A DNA stretch of 64,000 bases from Paenibacillus sp. CAA11 (GTDB lineage: Bacteria; Bacillota; Bacilli; Paenibacillales; Paenibacillaceae). The stretch lies in contig NZ_CP028922.1 in assembly GCF_003060825.1 (NCBI RefSeq), positions 3,922,501-3,986,500 on the forward strand, read 5' to 3'. A program made the position numbers and the translations under genes. Below are positions 1-8,673 of this stretch, one piece after another. Each line of letters opens with the position of its first letter. The first letter of the stretch is position 1. The notes beneath the pieces were generated by a model. It was not told where the DNA came from. It did not search any database and saw nothing but the letters and a program-made list of their open reading frames with translations.

Positions 1-272
1 CAGCGCACGACGTCCGGGTTATCGCCCGAGAGCACCCATTGCTGTAAATCATCAGAGCTAATGTACAGAAGCTGATAGCGCTGCCCCTCACTGGCACAGT
101 GCTCAATCTTTAGCTTTTCCTCGGTATGATCGCAGATAACCAGAATCAACAATTCGAAATCATGCAGCAATGGTCCATGAAAGCCTCCGACATTGTGACG
201 GTATGCTATCGCCCCAAATGCCTGGCGCCCGATCGTCTCTTCTCCGATAAATGAAAAGTTTGTAGATCCCAC
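1..272 (-). CDS. ygxA: YgxA-like nucleotidyltransferase-like protein (C-terminus off window)
   Basis: A reading frame opens at a GTG (270-272) preceded by GGAGG and stays open to the window edge, giving about 90 N-terminal residues beginning MGSTNFSFIGEETIG. The stretch LLHDFELLILVICDHTEE resembles the start of the Bacillales 'nucleotidyltransferase-like' proteins related to B. subtilis YgxA. The biochemical role of that family is not established. In B. subtilis ygxA lies directly next to perR; here perR is about 10 kb away with a sugar operon and a GH18 gene between them. The family call is from remembered sequence similarity. The gene is partial because the window ends, not because it is broken. 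Confidence 0.7.
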   Translation of the reverse strand, partial: MGSTNFSFIGEETIGRQAFGAIAYRHNVGGFHGPLLHDFELLILVICDHTEEKLKIEHCASEGQRYQLLYISSDDLQQWVLSGDNPDVVR

Positions 273-385
273 ACTGTCCCTCCGTCTCCTGTTTGTTATA
301 CACACAATTCGATATATTTAGATTCTACATAACCTCATGGTTTCCTTCTTCAAAATGGAGTCAATTTTGTAATGAGGAAAACAGG

Positions 386-2008
386 TTATCTCGATTGTGT
401 GGATTGATAGGAGATCCGGTAGTCGGTTGGTGTTTTTCCGGTTATCTTCTTAAACACCTGGGTAAAATAGCGGGGATCCTGATATCCGACAAGCGGCGCG
501 ATCTGAAAAACTTTCACCTCAGAGTTCTTGAGAATAAATTCCGCTTTCTCGATGCGCAGCCTTGTTAAATACTCCAAGAAGGTGCTCCCAGTCTTCTGCT
601 TAAACAAGGTGCAGAAATGGCTGCAGCTGATATGAATGAAATCTGCAACATCCTCAATGCCTATGTCTTCCTGATAATGAGCGTCAATAAATAGCTTAGC
701 CTGATCAATCAGACTGTCTCCTGTCTCACCGTGTCTGCCCTCAGCCGCCAGATGCAGCCAATCCATAAGGCGTTCCTGCAGCGTCTTGATCAGCTTAGTA
801 AGGCTGTCAGCCTGCTCCAAGGCATCCAGTATATCTTCTGAATCCTCTTCAGCCACTTCCGGTGAAGAAGGGATCATCATCTCCAGCTGCCTGCGAGCGA
901 CAATAGCAAACTCAAGGCAAATCCTTACCGTTCCTTCTTTGCTTGCTCCAGGTTGCTGCAAATGCTTTAGAAGAAGCGACATCGCAGCCTCAACTTCGTC
1001 TGTATTTAGCGTCTTGATCGCCTCAATTAGACGCTTCTCTATCATTCCGGGATACATAGAAGCAAGCTTTGAACTCTCGTTGAGTTCTCCATGAAGGAAC
1101 ACGGATTGATCCGTATGAACAAAAGCTTGGCGCAGCGCATCCGAAGCCATGCGATAACTGCTACGCAGCTGCTCCAGCCCCATAGCCGGGCTGCTGATCC
1201 CAACAGTGCATGTCATTTTAGTACACAAGTCTATCACCTGTACAAGCTGCTCCCCGAGCTTAAGCTTCTCTTCTTTGGTCATCTCGGGAAATATGAGCAG
1301 CCACTCCCCGCTGTAATAAGGAAAAACCATAAAGCAGCCATGCTGATCCCCAAATTCCTTAAGAACGTTGTTTACGGCGAAGAACCATAGCCTCTTCTCA
1401 TCGGTTCTCCATCTTTCGGAGGCCTGCTGAAGCCGATCCAGCCGAACCAGGAACAGACAGTATGGGTCCTTTAAGAGCTCTACATCACTATCTCCTTGCA
1501 TGGCTGGGAATGAGGGTTGGCCGTCCATCCACTCCGTATACAGCCTTTCCTTAGCAAATGCCGTCAGCCGCTGAAGTGAATATTGCAGCTGCTCCTCCTC
1601 CAGCTTTCGATTCCGGCGAACATCCAGCTCCAGCTTCGCCTTGGCAACAATCTCCTCCAGCTCTTCATGATCAATCGGCTTCAGAATATAATCAAACGCG
1701 CCGCTTCGCAGAGCCTCACGCGCATATTCAAATTCACCGTAGCCGCTAATCACGATGAACAACGGCTCCTGGTCCATCCTACCCTTCTTCAATTCACGCA
1801 TGAATTGTATCCCATCGATCACAGGCATACGTATATCGCTAACGATAATATCAGGTTTTATCACAGCAGCGGCCTCCAGCGCCTCCTGTCCATTTCTCGC
1901 CTCACCCGCCACCTTCATGCCATATTGATCCCAAGGTATGGCCATTTTCAAGCTCTCCAAAATAATCGGCTCATCATCCGCCAGTAGAACCCGATAAGCT
2001 CGCTCCAT
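386..2008 (-). CDS. YesN-type response regulator, AraC-family DNA-binding domain
   Basis: 540-residue regulator. The N-terminal receiver (about 1-125) has the acidic pair D11/D12, phosphoacceptor D58 in VSDIRMP, S88 and K110 in ILKP. The C-terminal 110 residues (about 431-540) are an AraC/XylS double helix-turn-helix containing the SHFCTLFKQKTG and VGYQDPRYFTQVFKK helices. The long middle is typical of YesN-class regulators. It is the last gene of the sugar operon; its start is 16 bases after the end of the second binding-protein gene and downstream of the kinase gene at 3341. It most likely receives phosphate from that kinase and activates the operon's transporter. The inducing sugar cannot be read from sequence. 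Confidence 0.93.
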   Translation of the reverse strand: MERAYRVLLADDEPIILESLKMAIPWDQYGMKVAGEARNGQEALEAAAVIKPDIIVSDIRMPVIDGIQFMRELKKGRMDQEPLFIVISGYGEFEYAREALRSGAFDYILKPIDHEELEEIVAKAKLELDVRRNRKLEEEQLQYSLQRLTAFAKERLYTEWMDGQPSFPAMQGDSDVELLKDPYCLFLVRLDRLQQASERWRTDEKRLWFFAVNNVLKEFGDQHGCFMVFPYYSGEWLLIFPEMTKEEKLKLGEQLVQVIDLCTKMTCTVGISSPAMGLEQLRSSYRMASDALRQAFVHTDQSVFLHGELNESSKLASMYPGMIEKRLIEAIKTLNTDEVEAAMSLLLKHLQQPGASKEGTVRICLEFAIVARRQLEMMIPSSPEVAEEDSEDILDALEQADSLTKLIKTLQERLMDWLHLAAEGRHGETGDSLIDQAKLFIDAHYQEDIGIEDVADFIHISCSHFCTLFKQKTGSTFLEYLTRLRIEKAEFILKNSEVKVFQIAPLVGYQDPRYFTQVFKKITGKTPTDYRISYQSTQSR

Positions 2009-2024
2009 GGTACCTCCCCCTTCC

Positions 2025-3344
2025 TTATCTGTTCTGAATGAGCTTCCGATAATTATTTAAAGACTGCTCCAAGCGCTCCAAGCTTTCCTCCGGGGTGACC
2101 TGCTGATCAACAATTCCTGCAATACTATGAAGAAAAACCTGCTTGATCTCCGGGGGAAGCATATTGTCATAAGGGACAAACTTAGTTTTGCTAGCCTCAG
2201 TCAGTGCAATGACCTGATTAAAGACGGAATCCTTTTCGACCTTTTGAACCTCCCCTGACATCACGGGGATCCGATAAGCCTCCTCAGTAATCTTCGCGCG
2301 CACTTCAGGTTTGTATATTTCTGCGATAAATTCCAATGCAGCTTCCCGCTTGCTGCCGGTGAGCGCTGATGATAACCCCAATCCTACCGTATACCCTCCT
2401 GCCAAGGAGCCCTCGTCCCCTTCCTGCAGGGTTGGAAAGGAGAGCACACCAATTTGAGTAGAGAATCCTGGAGCTGCCTTCTGAAATAAGGTGATGTCCC
2501 AGTTTCCGCTTAAGTACATTGCAGCTTTGCCTTGTGTAAACAGTTCCACCGCCTCTTCAGAGCTAAGCTGGTTAGCGTTGTGCGGGAAAGCGCCCATCTT
2601 CACGAGCCTGTCAAAATTCTTCATGGCCAGAAGATATTCAGGATTCGTAAAAGAGGCCCTCCCATTAATAATTTGAGTGAACTTCCCGGAGCCTGTCTGC
2701 CGATCCATGAAATAATGAACATAGATAGCTGCTGGCCATTCCTGTTTATTACCTAGCGCAAACGGGATGATTCCATGGTGCGTCAGCACAGGAATGATGC
2801 TCATTAGGTCGCTGATCGTCTGGGGCGGAGAGATTCGAAGCTTCGTAAACAGTTCTTTGTTGTAGAAGAGAGGCTCAGCATTCCCCTCAAAAGGAATCCC
2901 GTACACTTTCTGATCAAATGTCCACAGACTTAAGTCTTTGAATCTGCCATACAGATCTTCATCCTTAAGAAAACCCGTTAAGTCCAGCAGCCTTCCCGTC
3001 TGCACATAGGGCTCAATCTCCGCACCTCCGAAGAGACTGAATATATCCGGCGGCCTTCCGGTCACCATTTCACTTTTAAGCTTCTGCTCGCGGTGGATGG
3101 TCTGATCCAGTCCCTCAAAGTCGATTTTGATATGGGGATGCTTCTCCTCAAACTTCTTGATCGTATCCGCTATAATCCGCTCCACAGGCTCATCATGCTT
3201 ACCTACCCAGAAATGCCGAAATGTAAGTGTGATCTTCTCCTCCGCAACCTTCTCTCTGGCAGGAAGAAGCTCGAAATTGCACCCTGAGCACATCAGCAGA
3301 CTTAACGCGGTACAAACAAGCAGTCCTCTTATAGAACGATTCAT
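2025..3344 (-). CDS. Sugar-binding lipoprotein encoded between kinase and response regulator
   Basis: Family 1-like extracellular solute-binding protein of 439 residues from the ATG at 3344. A GGGGAG ribosome site sits about 9 bases upstream; an in-frame start 11 codons earlier lies inside the kinase gene and is less likely. The N-terminus has a hydrophobic signal ending CSGC, a lipobox with Cys22 as the lipidated residue. Internal blocks PDIFSLFGGAEIEPYV, FEGNAEPLFYNKELF and AAMYLSGNWD are typical of carbohydrate ABC binding proteins. Its ATG overlaps the kinase stop codon (ATGA), so the two are translationally coupled. That position, apart from the first binding protein at 7126-8448, suggests it presents ligand to the kinase rather than, or as well as, to the permeases. 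Confidence 0.9.
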   Translation of the reverse strand: MNRSIRGLLVCTALSLLMCSGCNFELLPAREKVAEEKITLTFRHFWVGKHDEPVERIIADTIKKFEEKHPHIKIDFEGLDQTIHREQKLKSEMVTGRPPDIFSLFGGAEIEPYVQTGRLLDLTGFLKDEDLYGRFKDLSLWTFDQKVYGIPFEGNAEPLFYNKELFTKLRISPPQTISDLMSIIPVLTHHGIIPFALGNKQEWPAAIYVHYFMDRQTGSGKFTQIINGRASFTNPEYLLAMKNFDRLVKMGAFPHNANQLSSEEAVELFTQGKAAMYLSGNWDITLFQKAAPGFSTQIGVLSFPTLQEGDEGSLAGGYTVGLGLSSALTGSKREAALEFIAEIYKPEVRAKITEEAYRIPVMSGEVQKVEKDSVFNQVIALTEASKTKFVPYDNMLPPEIKQVFLHSIAGIVDQQVTPEESLERLEQSLNNYRKLIQNR

Positions 3345-5086
3345 ATCAGGTTCTCCCCTTCTCCTACGCCCTTCCACTGCTTGGGGATACGGATTCTAAT
3401 TACCGTACCAAAGCCCTCGGCAGAACATACAAGAATCCCATAAGGTGAGCCGTACTGAATTCGAATGCGCTCATACACATTTCTGAGCCCTACACCGCTG
3501 TTCTTATATTTGCTCTCCTTAACCGGTTGATGAAAAGCTCTTTCCAACCCCTCAGGATTAAATCCCTTGCCCGAATCCGCCACCTCAATCACAAGATCAC
3601 GCCCGACCTCCATGGCTTCAATACGTATAAATCCAGATTCAGGCATCGGCTCGATCCCGTGATATAGAGCGTTCTCTACCAGAGGCTGAACAATCAGCTT
3701 TAATGTCATCAAGGTTCGCAGCTCTGGCGGACAACTGATCTCATAATCAAATTTATCCCGGAACCTCGTCTTTTGAATATTCAAATAATGCTTCACATGT
3801 TCCAGCTCTGTAGACAAGGCAATGGCCTCGATGTTCTCACTGATGCTGATTCTAAGCAGCTTCCCAAGCGAAATCACCATTCTGCTAATCTCCCGATTAC
3901 CGGCTAGGACAGCCATAGAATTTATGGATTCTAGCGAATTATAAATAAAATGCGGATTGATCTGGGCCACAAGCGCATTCATCTCCGCTTCCTTCTTACG
4001 CTTCTGCTCACGCTCCACCTCATGAAGCAAATCTCGGATCTGGTTGCTCATCTGATTAAAGCCATCGACAAGCATCTTCGTCTCATCGTTCCAGCGGGTT
4101 GGTGGCTTCAGCTGGGTGAACTGCCCCTGTTCGACTCTCTTCATCCCGCGTGCACTGATGATAATCGTACGGACCACACGTCGAACAAATATACGCTCAA
4201 ACACAAAGCCCATGAGGAGGGTTAACAGAATCAGCAGGATGGCAATACTTCGAATGGCACTCGATTCCCGGTGCAGCGTGCTTAATGGAGTAACCGCTGC
4301 AAGGGTCCACGCTTCATGAGCTGAGGGAACTACAGTAATCATAGATTCCTCATCTCTATACCTGGCGATCTGGTACCCTTGCTCATTAGGCTGCTGCCAC
4401 AGCTCGGCAGGAATAATATTGCCGGCAGCATCGCCGGATTTGTCGAACACGACCGTTCCTTCTCGGCTAAGCAGCAAGATATCACTATCCGCTATGGTAC
4501 TTGTTCCCCAAAGCGCTTGTTCAAGCACATCCGGCTTGACGGTGATCATGATGGAGCCAATTGTCTGCAACGAGAAGTAGTCCTTGATCAGCCGGGTATG
4601 AATCAGCACCGGACTGTCTGTCCGGTACGTTCCATTCTCTCCGGGACCGAGCCACAGCGGCCTACCTTGCAGATTTACACTGCGGGAATACCAAGGGGCC
4701 TCTTGGGGAACGGGATAGAGGGATGCACTGATCCCCGTTCCATACAGCAGCTTATGATTGGAAAAAAGCGCAAACGAGGTGATCTTCGGATGCGCCATAA
4801 TCAAATTATTCAAGGATTGAGCAAGCTCGCTGCTGACCCTTTCCGGCGGGTGCTTCAGCAGCTGCTGCACACTGGGCTGAATGATTGCCAAGTCCGATAC
4901 AGCATTTATTTCATTAAGGGCATATTCCAGCTTCCTATCTGTATCTTGTAGTGACACTCTGTAAAAACTATTGGTCTTCTCTTCATTCATTCCTGAAAAT
5001 ATGAAGTAGGAAACGGTCCCCATCATAATTACCGGAATAAAAACAAGCAGAATAATGCCCAGCCTAAATTTTCGCTGCAAATTCAC
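3341..5086 (-). CDS. YesM-type sensor histidine kinase
   Basis: Membrane sensor kinase. A GTG at 5086 preceded by AAGGAT at good spacing gives MNLQRKFRLGIILL; an in-frame ATG at 5131 is possible, but its nearest GGAGG is about 28 bases away. Order: TM1, an extracytoplasmic sensing region of roughly 240 residues (Cache-like), TM2 (IAILLILLTLLMGFVF), HAMP linker, a His_kinase domain with the phosphoaccepting His at codon 3950-3952 in INPHFIYNSLESI, and an ATPase with VENALYHG, ADSGKGF and SGVGLRNV motifs. Class YesM/LytS kinases pair with AraC-type regulators such as the one at 386-2008. The stop overlaps the second binding-protein start. Confidence 0.93.
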   Translation of the reverse strand: MNLQRKFRLGIILLVFIPVIMMGTVSYFIFSGMNEEKTNSFYRVSLQDTDRKLEYALNEINAVSDLAIIQPSVQQLLKHPPERVSSELAQSLNNLIMAHPKITSFALFSNHKLLYGTGISASLYPVPQEAPWYSRSVNLQGRPLWLGPGENGTYRTDSPVLIHTRLIKDYFSLQTIGSIMITVKPDVLEQALWGTSTIADSDILLLSREGTVVFDKSGDAAGNIIPAELWQQPNEQGYQIARYRDEESMITVVPSAHEAWTLAAVTPLSTLHRESSAIRSIAILLILLTLLMGFVFERIFVRRVVRTIIISARGMKRVEQGQFTQLKPPTRWNDETKMLVDGFNQMSNQIRDLLHEVEREQKRKKEAEMNALVAQINPHFIYNSLESINSMAVLAGNREISRMVISLGKLLRISISENIEAIALSTELEHVKHYLNIQKTRFRDKFDYEISCPPELRTLMTLKLIVQPLVENALYHGIEPMPESGFIRIEAMEVGRDLVIEVADSGKGFNPEGLERAFHQPVKESKYKNSGVGLRNVYERIRIQYGSPYGILVCSAEGFGTVIRIRIPKQWKGVGEGENLI

Positions 5087-5186
5087 GAAACAGCCATCCT
5101 TTCGGGAAACGCTTTCTTTCTCTTCATACATATTCCCGCTGCAGCTGTGTTTTTCCTACCTCCAAACGGCCATGTTCGTCAAATAA

Positions 5187-6038
5187 TTAGCTCTTTACCG
5201 CCCCGCTGGTCAGCCCGGCAATAAACCATCGGCTGAAGAACAAGAACACGATTAGCAGCGGCAGTGTTGCAAAGAAGGTCGCCGACATGATCATTCCGTA
5301 GTCCAGACCATCTTTGTTGCTGAACAGCTGCTGAAGCGCGATTTGAATGGTAAAGTGCTCCTTATTCTTGAGAACAACAAGCGGCCAGAAGAAATCATTC
5401 CAGACGTTCATGAATGTCAAAATCCCAAGTGTCGCCAGTGCAGGCTTAATAATCGGCGTCACGATGTTAAACAGGGTTCTCAAATGACCGCTTCCGTCCA
5501 TCCTGGCAGCTTCAAGCAGTTCATTATGCACCGAGGATGAGATATACTGCCGCATCCAAAAGATCCCGAAGGCATTGACCATCCCTGGAACAATGATCGC
5601 TTGATAGGTGTCGATCCAGTGGAATTTAGCCATAATGACATAGTTAGGCAGTACGCTCAGCTGCTGTGGAACAAATAGTGTAAACAGGACGAACATGAAT
5701 AGTATATTTTTCCCCGGAAACTTATATTTAGCAAAAGCATAGCCGGCCAAGGTACAGAAGAAGAGAACTAGCACGGTGGTCGTTACCGATACAAGCGCAG
5801 AGTTGAACAAGGCTTTGAAAAAGTAAGTACGCTCAAGCACCCGCTCAAAGTTGTCAAACAGCTGACTGCCGATAGATAGCTTAGGGGGAACATGGAAGAC
5901 TGCACTGCGATCATTGGTTCCAATGGCAAACATCCAATAGAACGGAAAGATCGAAATCAAGGCTCCCACCGTCAGCAGCAAATAATAAAAGAATTTGGAA
6001 ACGATGTGGGGTTGTCCCGGTTTCTTAGCTCTACTCAT
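5187..6038 (-). CDS. Carbohydrate ABC transporter permease, MalG-like
   Basis: 283 residues from the ATG at 6038, which shares one base with the stop codon of the upstream permease (TGATG), showing tight coupling. An in-frame start 14 codons earlier lies inside that gene. The protein has about six membrane segments and the binding-protein-dependent permease EAA loop EAARMDGSGHLRTLFNIV that docks the ATPase. It ends with the common SRWFIAGLTSGAVK type tail. With the MalF-like partner it forms the membrane channel of a CUT1-type sugar importer. No ATPase gene is in the operon, so a shared MsmX-type ATPase encoded elsewhere is expected, as in many Bacillales. Confidence 0.95.
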   Translation of the reverse strand: MSRAKKPGQPHIVSKFFYYLLLTVGALISIFPFYWMFAIGTNDRSAVFHVPPKLSIGSQLFDNFERVLERTYFFKALFNSALVSVTTTVLVLFFCTLAGYAFAKYKFPGKNILFMFVLFTLFVPQQLSVLPNYVIMAKFHWIDTYQAIIVPGMVNAFGIFWMRQYISSSVHNELLEAARMDGSGHLRTLFNIVTPIIKPALATLGILTFMNVWNDFFWPLVVLKNKEHFTIQIALQQLFSNKDGLDYGMIMSATFFATLPLLIVFLFFSRWFIAGLTSGAVKS

Positions 6039-6994
6039 CAGGCTTCTCCATCCTCTCCGTTCATGCGATTGCTTAACCAATGATTGGCAACCGAGAACAA
6101 TATAGTAAAGAAGAACAGAATAACCGCAGACGATGCTGCCGTTCCGAAGAACGAATTGCGGAAAGCTTCGCTATACAGATAGATCACCATCGTGATCCCT
6201 TCTTGACGTGTTGATCCCGTACCTGACTGACCGAGGAACACATAGGGCTCCGTGAACAGCTGCAGGGCACCGATTGTTGACAGCAGAACGGTAAACACTA
6301 CAAAGGGCTTTAATAGCGGTAGTGTAATCGAGGTCAGCTGCTGACGCCGGCTTGCCCCGTCAATCGTAGCTGCTTCATAGAGATCATGTGGAATGCTCTG
6401 CAGACCGGACAGATAAATAATCGCATTGTATCCAACCCAGCGCCAGAAGACCATAATTGAAATCGCAATCTTCACACCCCACCAACCCGAGTTCCAGGCT
6501 ACAGGATCCAGTCCTATGCTTGTCAGCATCCAGTTGGCGATCCCTTCTCCGCCGAAGAAAGAGCTGAACACCAGGGTTACAGCGACAATGGATGTAATGT
6601 TAGGCAAAAAGTACAGGGTTCGAAACGCTTTTTTAAACCGAGTTATTGATGAATTCAGCATGACGGCCAGGATCAACGCTACAATCAACTGGGGAATCGT
6701 TCCCATGAGCGCCATCACAATCGTATTCATAAAGGAAATCCAGAATGTCGGGTCCTCGATCACAAATTTAAAGTTGTCAAACCCGACGTATTCCATTGGG
6801 CTTAAGGCGTCCCAACGAAAGAAGGAAAGATAGAACGTGAATATAATCGGATAAATGCCGAAAATCGCAAACAAAAGAAAAAACGGGGATATGAATAAAT
6901 AAGCGACTCCCGCGCTTTTCTTCTTCTCCGTCCAAAACGATTTGGATTTGGAAGGCATTTTTCCGTCAGATAGCTTCGGTTCCAGTTGGCTCAT
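6038..6994 (-). CDS. Carbohydrate ABC transporter permease, MalF-like
   Basis: 318 residues, started by ATG at 6994 with GGAGG about 6 bases upstream. A basic cytoplasmic N-terminus is followed by about six membrane helices; the first is AGVAYLFISPFFLLFAIFGI. The EAA loop is EAATIDGASRRQQLTSITLP. It pairs with the MalG-like permease at 5187. A large stem-loop at 7039-7107 lies between this gene and the binding-protein gene upstream, and probably sets a higher level of binding protein than of permease. Substrate unknown; related operons in Bacillales import plant-derived oligosaccharides. Confidence 0.95.
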   Translation of the reverse strand: MSQLEPKLSDGKMPSKSKSFWTEKKKSAGVAYLFISPFFLLFAIFGIYPIIFTFYLSFFRWDALSPMEYVGFDNFKFVIEDPTFWISFMNTIVMALMGTIPQLIVALILAVMLNSSITRFKKAFRTLYFLPNITSIVAVTLVFSSFFGGEGIANWMLTSIGLDPVAWNSGWWGVKIAISIMVFWRWVGYNAIIYLSGLQSIPHDLYEAATIDGASRRQQLTSITLPLLKPFVVFTVLLSTIGALQLFTEPYVFLGQSGTGSTRQEGITMVIYLYSEAFRNSFFGTAASSAVILFFFTILFSVANHWLSNRMNGEDGEA

Positions 6995-7038
6995 ACCGCA
7001 CCTCCATTAATATCCTCTCTTAAGCACATAAGCAGGCT

Positions 7039-7107
7039 TACAGCGTTCAAAGTCCAAGAGGACCCAAGGCTCCTCAAGGACTTTGACAATTCATGCATTA
7101 CGCTGTA
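7039..7107 (-). terminator. Large intercistronic stem-loop between binding protein and permeases
   Basis: Nested complementary arms: TACAGCG (7039-7045) with CGCTGTA (7101-7107), CAAAGTCC (7048-7055) with GGACTTTG (7078-7085), and GAGGA (7058-7062) with TCCTC (7071-7075). No T-run follows on the minus strand. It is better read as an mRNA-stabilising or partial-attenuation hairpin than as a full terminator. Such hairpins after binding-protein genes are common in ABC importer operons. Confidence 0.65.
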
Positions 7108-7125
7108 CGTACCGTTCTACAGGTA

Positions 7126-8448
7126 TCAGCCGCCGCGTTTGGCCAGATCTTTCGACTGCTTCACCGCGGAATCCCATTCTGCTGCCGGGTCCGAGTTCTT
7201 CTCGATCACATTCCGAAGCGCAGACTTGAAATAGGAATCGGTTGTATCGTGGAGCGGTCCATAATAGACAGGCTTGATCTTCTGGGCCGCCTTCGCGAAC
7301 TCGGTCGCGATATTCTGTCCGCTGAAGAACTCATCCTTTGCATTCTTGAAGGTATCGGTATCATAGATCGCAGGGATGGATGGCATCAAGCCAGAGCTTT
7401 CAAAGGCTCTCAGCTGCTGGTCTTGATTATCGAGCCAGGTGATAAATTCATAGGCTTCCTTCGAGTGCTTCGTTTCCTTAGGAATGGTCAAGAAGGAGCC
7501 GCCCCAGTTCCCTGAGCCTTCCGGAAGCTGGGTGACTTTCCACTTACCCTTGGTGTCCGGAGCGTTGCCGGTAATGTTCGCTTTCATCCAAGCCGGGCCA
7601 AGGACGACAGCAACCTTGCCTTCGTTCATGGCCGCCCCCCATTCAGGAGACCACAGTACGGTTTTGCCGATCCATTTCTCCTGAATCGCTTTTACCGTCA
7701 GGTCATAAGCTTTCTTGATTTGAGGATTGGTGTCTCCAATAAAGGAGTCGTCCTCTTTCTTAAAATAGATTTCGCTATCGCTTTGGTCACGAAGCGCATT
7801 AAACATCAGATCGGTGTTGTCGACAAACGCAACCCCCGTCTTATCCGTAAATTGCTTGCCAACAGCAGCGAACTTATCCCATGTATTGATCGCTTCGCCA
7901 AAGGCTACCGGATCTGACGGAATGCCAGCCTTCTCCATGAGATCTGCACGGTAATAAACTACGGACGGGCCGATATCCGTTGGCAGCCCAATCTGGAATT
8001 TGCCGTCTTTGGACTGGGCCTGCTTCCATTTCCATTCGAGATAGTTGCCTTCAATATCTTTTGCGCCTAAATCATACAAGTTATAGAACTTATCCTGGTT
8101 CTTAATGAATTTCTCCATAAAGGCAATTTCAAGCATGAAAATATCAGGAGCCCCTGAACCAGCCGAAAGCGCTGTGATCAGATTGTTGTGATGTGCCGTC
8201 TGATCTCCAGTATTCTGTACTTTCACTTGGATATTGGGATGGGCCGCATTCCATTCCTCAACAAGCTTGTCATAACCGGCCGTTCCCAGAGTCCAGAAGG
8301 TGAGCTCCACCTTCTCCTCTTTCTTCTCACCTCCGCTGCCACCCGTGCCTTCGGCATTCTTGGAGTTGTTGCCGCCGTTACCGCCACCGCAAGCTGCTAA
8401 GGAAACCAGAAGTATGGCCGACAACAGCAAGGTCATCCATCTCTTCAT
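7126..8448 (-). CDS. Sugar ABC transporter substrate-binding lipoprotein
   Basis: 440 residues from the ATG at 8448, with AAAGGGG at correct spacing; an upstream in-frame start at 8466 lacks one. The signal peptide MKRWMTLLLSAILLVSLAAC has the lipobox LAAC with Cys20, followed by a Gly/Asn/Lys-rich linker before the binding domain. Typical blocks are APDIFMLEIAFMEKF, DIGPSVVYYRADLMEKAGIP and GKVAVVLGPAWM. It is the first gene of the operon and supplies ligand to the two permeases downstream. It is clearly distinct in sequence from the second binding protein at 2025. Confidence 0.94.
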   Translation of the reverse strand: MKRWMTLLLSAILLVSLAACGGGNGGNNSKNAEGTGGSGGEKKEEKVELTFWTLGTAGYDKLVEEWNAAHPNIQVKVQNTGDQTAHHNNLITALSAGSGAPDIFMLEIAFMEKFIKNQDKFYNLYDLGAKDIEGNYLEWKWKQAQSKDGKFQIGLPTDIGPSVVYYRADLMEKAGIPSDPVAFGEAINTWDKFAAVGKQFTDKTGVAFVDNTDLMFNALRDQSDSEIYFKKEDDSFIGDTNPQIKKAYDLTVKAIQEKWIGKTVLWSPEWGAAMNEGKVAVVLGPAWMKANITGNAPDTKGKWKVTQLPEGSGNWGGSFLTIPKETKHSKEAYEFITWLDNQDQQLRAFESSGLMPSIPAIYDTDTFKNAKDEFFSGQNIATEFAKAAQKIKPVYYGPLHDTTDSYFKSALRNVIEKNSDPAAEWDSAVKQSKDLAKRGG

Positions 8449-8490
8449 TTCTGTAACCCCTTTCAAAATTTATAAATGTCATGATCTGCA

Positions 8491-8506
8491 CCTATAAATC
8501 TATAGG
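8491..8506. promoter_or_regulatory. Palindrome in the sugar-operon leader
   Basis: CCTATAAATCTATAGG is a 16-base near-palindrome (6-base arms, 4-base centre) about 45 bases upstream of the binding-protein start. It could be a regulator site or a small leader hairpin. No convincing sigma-A promoter was assigned next to it. Confidence 0.3.
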
Positions 8507-8571
8507 ATTCCTTGTTTGATTGGCAGGCGGCAAACCAACGATTTAAGGTTTAAATTCTTTTGAGGGTACAA

Positions 8572-8633
8572 TAAAAAAACACCATATCCCGCTGAAGCCT
8601 AACAAGCACGGCTTACGGTCTATGGTGCTGTGA
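8572..8633 (-). terminator. Terminator of the GH18 gene
   Basis: On the minus strand CACCATA pairs with TATGGTG around a long loop containing a smaller hairpin, followed directly by a run of seven T. It lies about 40 bases after the GH18 stop codon at 8674. Confidence 0.75.
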
Positions 8634-8673
8634 ACATGCAAGTATGATCACTTCAATGCTATGATTGCCAATT

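Noticed and set aside
293..568. Plus-strand open frame of 91 codons
   Set aside because: Antisense to the response-regulator gene and its leader; no ribosome site or domain.
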